NCBI GenBank assembly: GCA_038532435.1
Contig: JBCBAP010000051.1
Span: 1 to 25,919 of the forward strand
Source of the DNA: JBCBAP01 sp038532435
GTDB lineage: Bacteria; Pseudomonadota; Alphaproteobacteria; Rhodobacterales; Rhodobacteraceae
Length of the DNA: 25,919 nucleotides
Direction: 5' to 3'
The notes under the pieces were generated by a model. The model did no database searches and was not told the DNA's origin. It worked only from the letters and a program-made list of their open reading frames with translations. This document shows, in pieces, positions 24,107 to 25,919 of this stretch (positions are counted from its first letter, which is position 1; each line of letters starts with the position of its first letter). The translations under genes and the position numbers were made by a program.

Positions 24107-24535
24107 TCAGGTGGTGGGCCGCGCCGGACGCCACATGGGTCCAACAACGAGCAAAAGGACGAGGACGTTCCAGAGTGCGTTGGGCCAGTGGCCCGACGTG
24201 ACGGATCCCACGCTGTCCAACACGAACCAGGCGCATGCCCCGTAGACCAAAGACCTACGCACCGCCTCCGGCGCCTGGTCGTAGGCGAGGGAGGACAGCA
24301 TCCAGATCGTTACTGCCCAGCCGACGAGGAACCCTCCGGTGAGGGCGGAGAGGAACCGGATCTCCTCTGACCGGTAGTCGGGAAACCCGTCGATCGGCCA
24401 GGTCAGGATGTCGAGCCCGAGCCGCGCCAGCTCGTTCGTTGCCGGAACCGTGCCGAGCGTGAGCGCGGGACCAAAGAAACCGATGACGATGGCCGAGACT
24501 TTCAGCCAGAACCTGTGCGTGGCGTGTGTGCCCAT
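24107..24535 (-). CDS. Conserved-looking four-helix membrane protein, function unknown
   Basis: A 142-residue protein I do not recognise. Hydrophobic segments lie at about residues 10-28, 60-80, 92-110 and 115-132. The ATG at 24535 is preceded by AAGGGAG at a good distance; an upstream start at 24673 would overlap the divergent regulator and is rejected. It is the first gene of a two-gene leftward operon with the DUF2834-like gene and is divergent from the XRE/MmyB-like regulator, which probably controls it through the palindrome at 24594-24608. The two tail-to-tail membrane-protein units in this area suggest a small membrane-related module, but no role can be assigned. Confidence 0.75.
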   Translation of the reverse strand: MGTHATHRFWLKVSAIVIGFFGPALTLGTVPATNELARLGLDILTWPIDGFPDYRSEEIRFLSALTGGFLVGWAVTIWMLSSLAYDQAPEAVRRSLVYGACAWFVLDSVGSVTSGHWPNALWNVLVLLLVVGPMWRPARPTT

Positions 24536-24593
24536 CCTATCGCTCTCCCTTTCGTTCAGGGAACCGATACGAAAGCGGCGGGTCGCGTCGCAA

Positions 24594-24608
24594 TTACCTC
24601 GGAGGTAA
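24594..24608. promoter_or_regulatory. 15-bp palindrome, candidate operator of the XRE/MmyB-like regulator
   Basis: TTACCTC (24594-24600), a central G, then GAGGTAA (24602-24608): perfect 7-bp arms. It lies in the 107-base divergent promoter region, 34 bases before the regulator start and 59 bases upstream of the membrane-protein start. This is the expected place for a site controlling both directions. Confidence 0.6.
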
Positions 24609-24642
24609 GTGCGCGCCGCACCCGCCTGCGCTAGGATGCGCC

Positions 24643-25401
24643 ATGACCGACTTTGCCCAGTCCCTGAAAACATGGCGGACGGCCCGGCGGTTCAGCCAGC
24701 TCGACCTCGCGATGGAGGCGGAGGTGTCTGCCCGCCACGTCTCCTTCCTCGAAACCGGGCGCGCCAGTCCGAGCCGGGACATGGTGCTGCGCCTTGGCGA
24801 GGCGCTGGAGCTGCCGCTTGACGCGCGCAACCAGTTGCTCACCCACGCGGGCTTTGCCGCACGATACAGGGGGCGGGACTGGAACGACGCCGACATGGCG
24901 CCCATCCGTCGCGCTATCTCCTGGCAGATCGAGCGGCATCTGCCCTATCCCGCGCTCGCCATCGACCGGCTTTGGACCATCCGGGAGGCGAACCTTTCAG
25001 CCCGCGCTCTCTTTGGCTCGCTGGGTGTCGGAATCGGCGACAGTATGATCGATCTGATGCTGTCTGAGGCGCTGCGGCAGGTGGTCGAAAACTGGCCCGA
25101 GGTTGCGCATCACGCCGCGATCCGCCTGCGCACGGAAAGCGCGATGTTGGGCGGAGTGCCCGAGTTCGACGCGGCGATCCGGTATCTGTCAGATGTCCCG
25201 CAGCCGACATCGCCGTCGACCGGCCCCGTCATTCCGACCATCCTGAGAGCAGGCGACACGCGCCTGTCGATGTTTGCGACGATCGCGCAGTTCGGCACGC
25301 CGGAGGACCTCCTGCTCGACGATCTCAGGGTCGAGATGTACTTCCCGCTGGACGACGAGACCGACGCGGCGTTCCGGCAAATGGCAACTTCCAACATTTA
25401 G
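24643..25401 (+). CDS. Helix-turn-helix XRE regulator with MmyB-like ligand-binding domain
   Basis: A 252-residue regulator. Residues about 5-60 are an XRE-type helix-turn-helix (LKTWRTARRFSQLDLAMEAE, VSARHVSFLETGRASPSRDM, LRLGEALELP). Residues about 90-250 match the MmyB-like ligand-binding domain (PF17765 type), with YPALAIDRLWTIREANLSAR and the closing TIAQFGTPEDLLLDDLRVEMYFP, PLDDETDAAFR. Members of this group bind hydrophobic small molecules such as fatty acids. The ATG at 24643 has AGGA upstream and gives the usual family start (MTDFAQSLKTWR). It is divergent from the two membrane-protein genes, which are its likely targets. No gene follows until the insertion element. Confidence 0.92.
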   Translation: MTDFAQSLKTWRTARRFSQLDLAMEAEVSARHVSFLETGRASPSRDMVLRLGEALELPLDARNQLLTHAGFAARYRGRDWNDADMAPIRRAISWQIERHLPYPALAIDRLWTIREANLSARALFGSLGVGIGDSMIDLMLSEALRQVVENWPEVAHHAAIRLRTESAMLGGVPEFDAAIRYLSDVPQPTSPSTGPVIPTILRAGDTRLSMFATIAQFGTPEDLLLDDLRVEMYFPLDDETDAAFRQMATSNI

Positions 25402-25919
25402 CGACGCCTCGCCCGTCCTGTTCCCGATCCGTCGGCAGCGTCGGGCGGCCTTGGTGCATGGAGGCGCCTTTGGTTGTAGGTGGTGGCTGATTTCCCCTCT
25501 AACGGACCCTTCGATGCCGAATGAGCATCACAAGCCGCGTCGCCACCACATCCCTCGGGCGCGGTACAAGGTCGAGAACTGGCCGGAGTACGACCGCGGG
25601 CTTGTTGAGCGTGGCGACATCCGGTTCTGGATCTCGGAGGACGCGCTGGAGGGTTGGATCGCGCCCTCTCGGACGACGCCTGGCGGGCAGTGCAAGTTTT
25701 CCAACCTCGCGATTGAAACAACGCTGGTGCTGGAGACGGTGTTCAAGCTGCCACTCCGGCAGACCGAGGGATTTGTAGGTAGCCTGATGGCGCCCCTGAA
25801 GCAGAACCTGCCCGTGCCGAACCACACAACGTTGGCGCGCCGTCGGCGGACCGTGGGAGTGGATCAGCATGCACCGGGGCGCGCGGCGCCGGTCGACCTG
25901 GTGATGGACTCGATAGGCA
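25402..25919 (+). mobile_element. Left part of an IS5-family insertion sequence
   Basis: The transposase start at 25514 shows that an insertion sequence enters the window here. The exact left end and target duplication are not resolved; the feature start is simply the end of the preceding gene. Insertion would be just downstream of the XRE/MmyB-like regulator, leaving its stop codon intact. Confidence 0.6.
25514..25919 (+). CDS. IS5-family transposase, N-terminal part (runs off window)
   Basis: An open frame of 135 codons from the ATG at 25514 to the window edge, without a stop. It opens with MPNEHHKPRRHHIPRARYKV and continues with the IS5/IS903-type DUF4096-like region: NWPEYDRGLVERGDIRFWI, the GGQCKFSNLAIETTLVLETV segment, and LRQTEGFVGSL. 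The VMDSIG motif near residue 132 holds the first catalytic aspartate of the DDE triad. The remaining triad lies beyond the window, so whether the element is intact is unknown. The N-terminal sequence is well conserved and shows no frameshift. Its left terminal inverted repeat should lie in 25402-25513 but could not be fixed without the right end. Confidence 0.85.
   Translation, partial: MPNEHHKPRRHHIPRARYKVENWPEYDRGLVERGDIRFWISEDALEGWIAPSRTTPGGQCKFSNLAIETTLVLETVFKLPLRQTEGFVGSLMAPLKQNLPVPNHTTLARRRRTVGVDQHAPGRAAPVDLVMDSIG

Noticed and set aside
1..25919. CRISPR arrays, tRNA or rRNA genes, toxin-antitoxin or phage-defence systems
   Set aside because: No regularly spaced repeats, no tRNA-like cloverleaf, no rRNA sequence and no defence-type proteins were seen.

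Overview
The window is high-GC DNA with dense, translationally coupled operons. Gene content includes a TRAP transporter, a dipeptide-type ABC transporter, a LeuCD-type isomerase, an MlrC protein and an MmyB-like regulator. This suggests an alphaproteobacterium, most likely a Rhodobacteraceae/Roseobacter-type organism. That assignment is inferred from gene style only; no rRNA or other phylogenetic marker is present.

Region 1 (1-8196) looks like a catabolic island built around a GntR/HutC regulator. To its left on the minus strand are an uncertain 183-aa gene, hyuB and the start of hyuA (ATP-dependent hydantoinase/oxoprolinase family). To its right on the plus strand are gntR, a leuC-like gene and a leuD-like gene, followed by a complete TRAP transporter (dctP, dctQ, dctM). 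A strong inverted repeat lies in the divergent promoter region. A plausible reading is that the TRAP system imports a small organic acid or cyclic amide, the aconitase-family enzyme isomerises or dehydrates a hydroxyacid, and HyuAB opens or carboxylates a related intermediate. The substrate is not identifiable from sequence.

Region 2 (8554-10911) is a single large gene that joins a glycosyltransferase-like domain, a second Rossmann-like segment that looks like a worn-out FkbM domain, and an intact FkbM methyltransferase domain.

Region 3 (11335-22300) is a peptide or amide uptake and hydrolysis locus. On the minus strand, reading dppA, dppB, dppC, dppD, dppF, an AbgB-like M20 amidohydrolase and an ArgE/DapE-type M20 hydrolase, it forms one compact operon. 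A divergent lysR gene shares a promoter region with it that carries a near-perfect palindrome. lysR runs tail to tail into an MlrC-family (M81) gene, with the two stop codons overlapping.

Region 4 (22301-25919) is sparser. It holds about 740 bases with no convincing gene, a DUF2306-type membrane protein, a two-gene minus-strand operon of small membrane proteins, and a divergent HTH-XRE/MmyB-like regulator with a palindrome in the shared promoter. At the right edge is the start of an IS5-family transposase. Two separate transporter operons in this window carry a perfect 11-bp inverted repeat directly after the binding-protein gene, consistent with differential expression of binding protein over permease.
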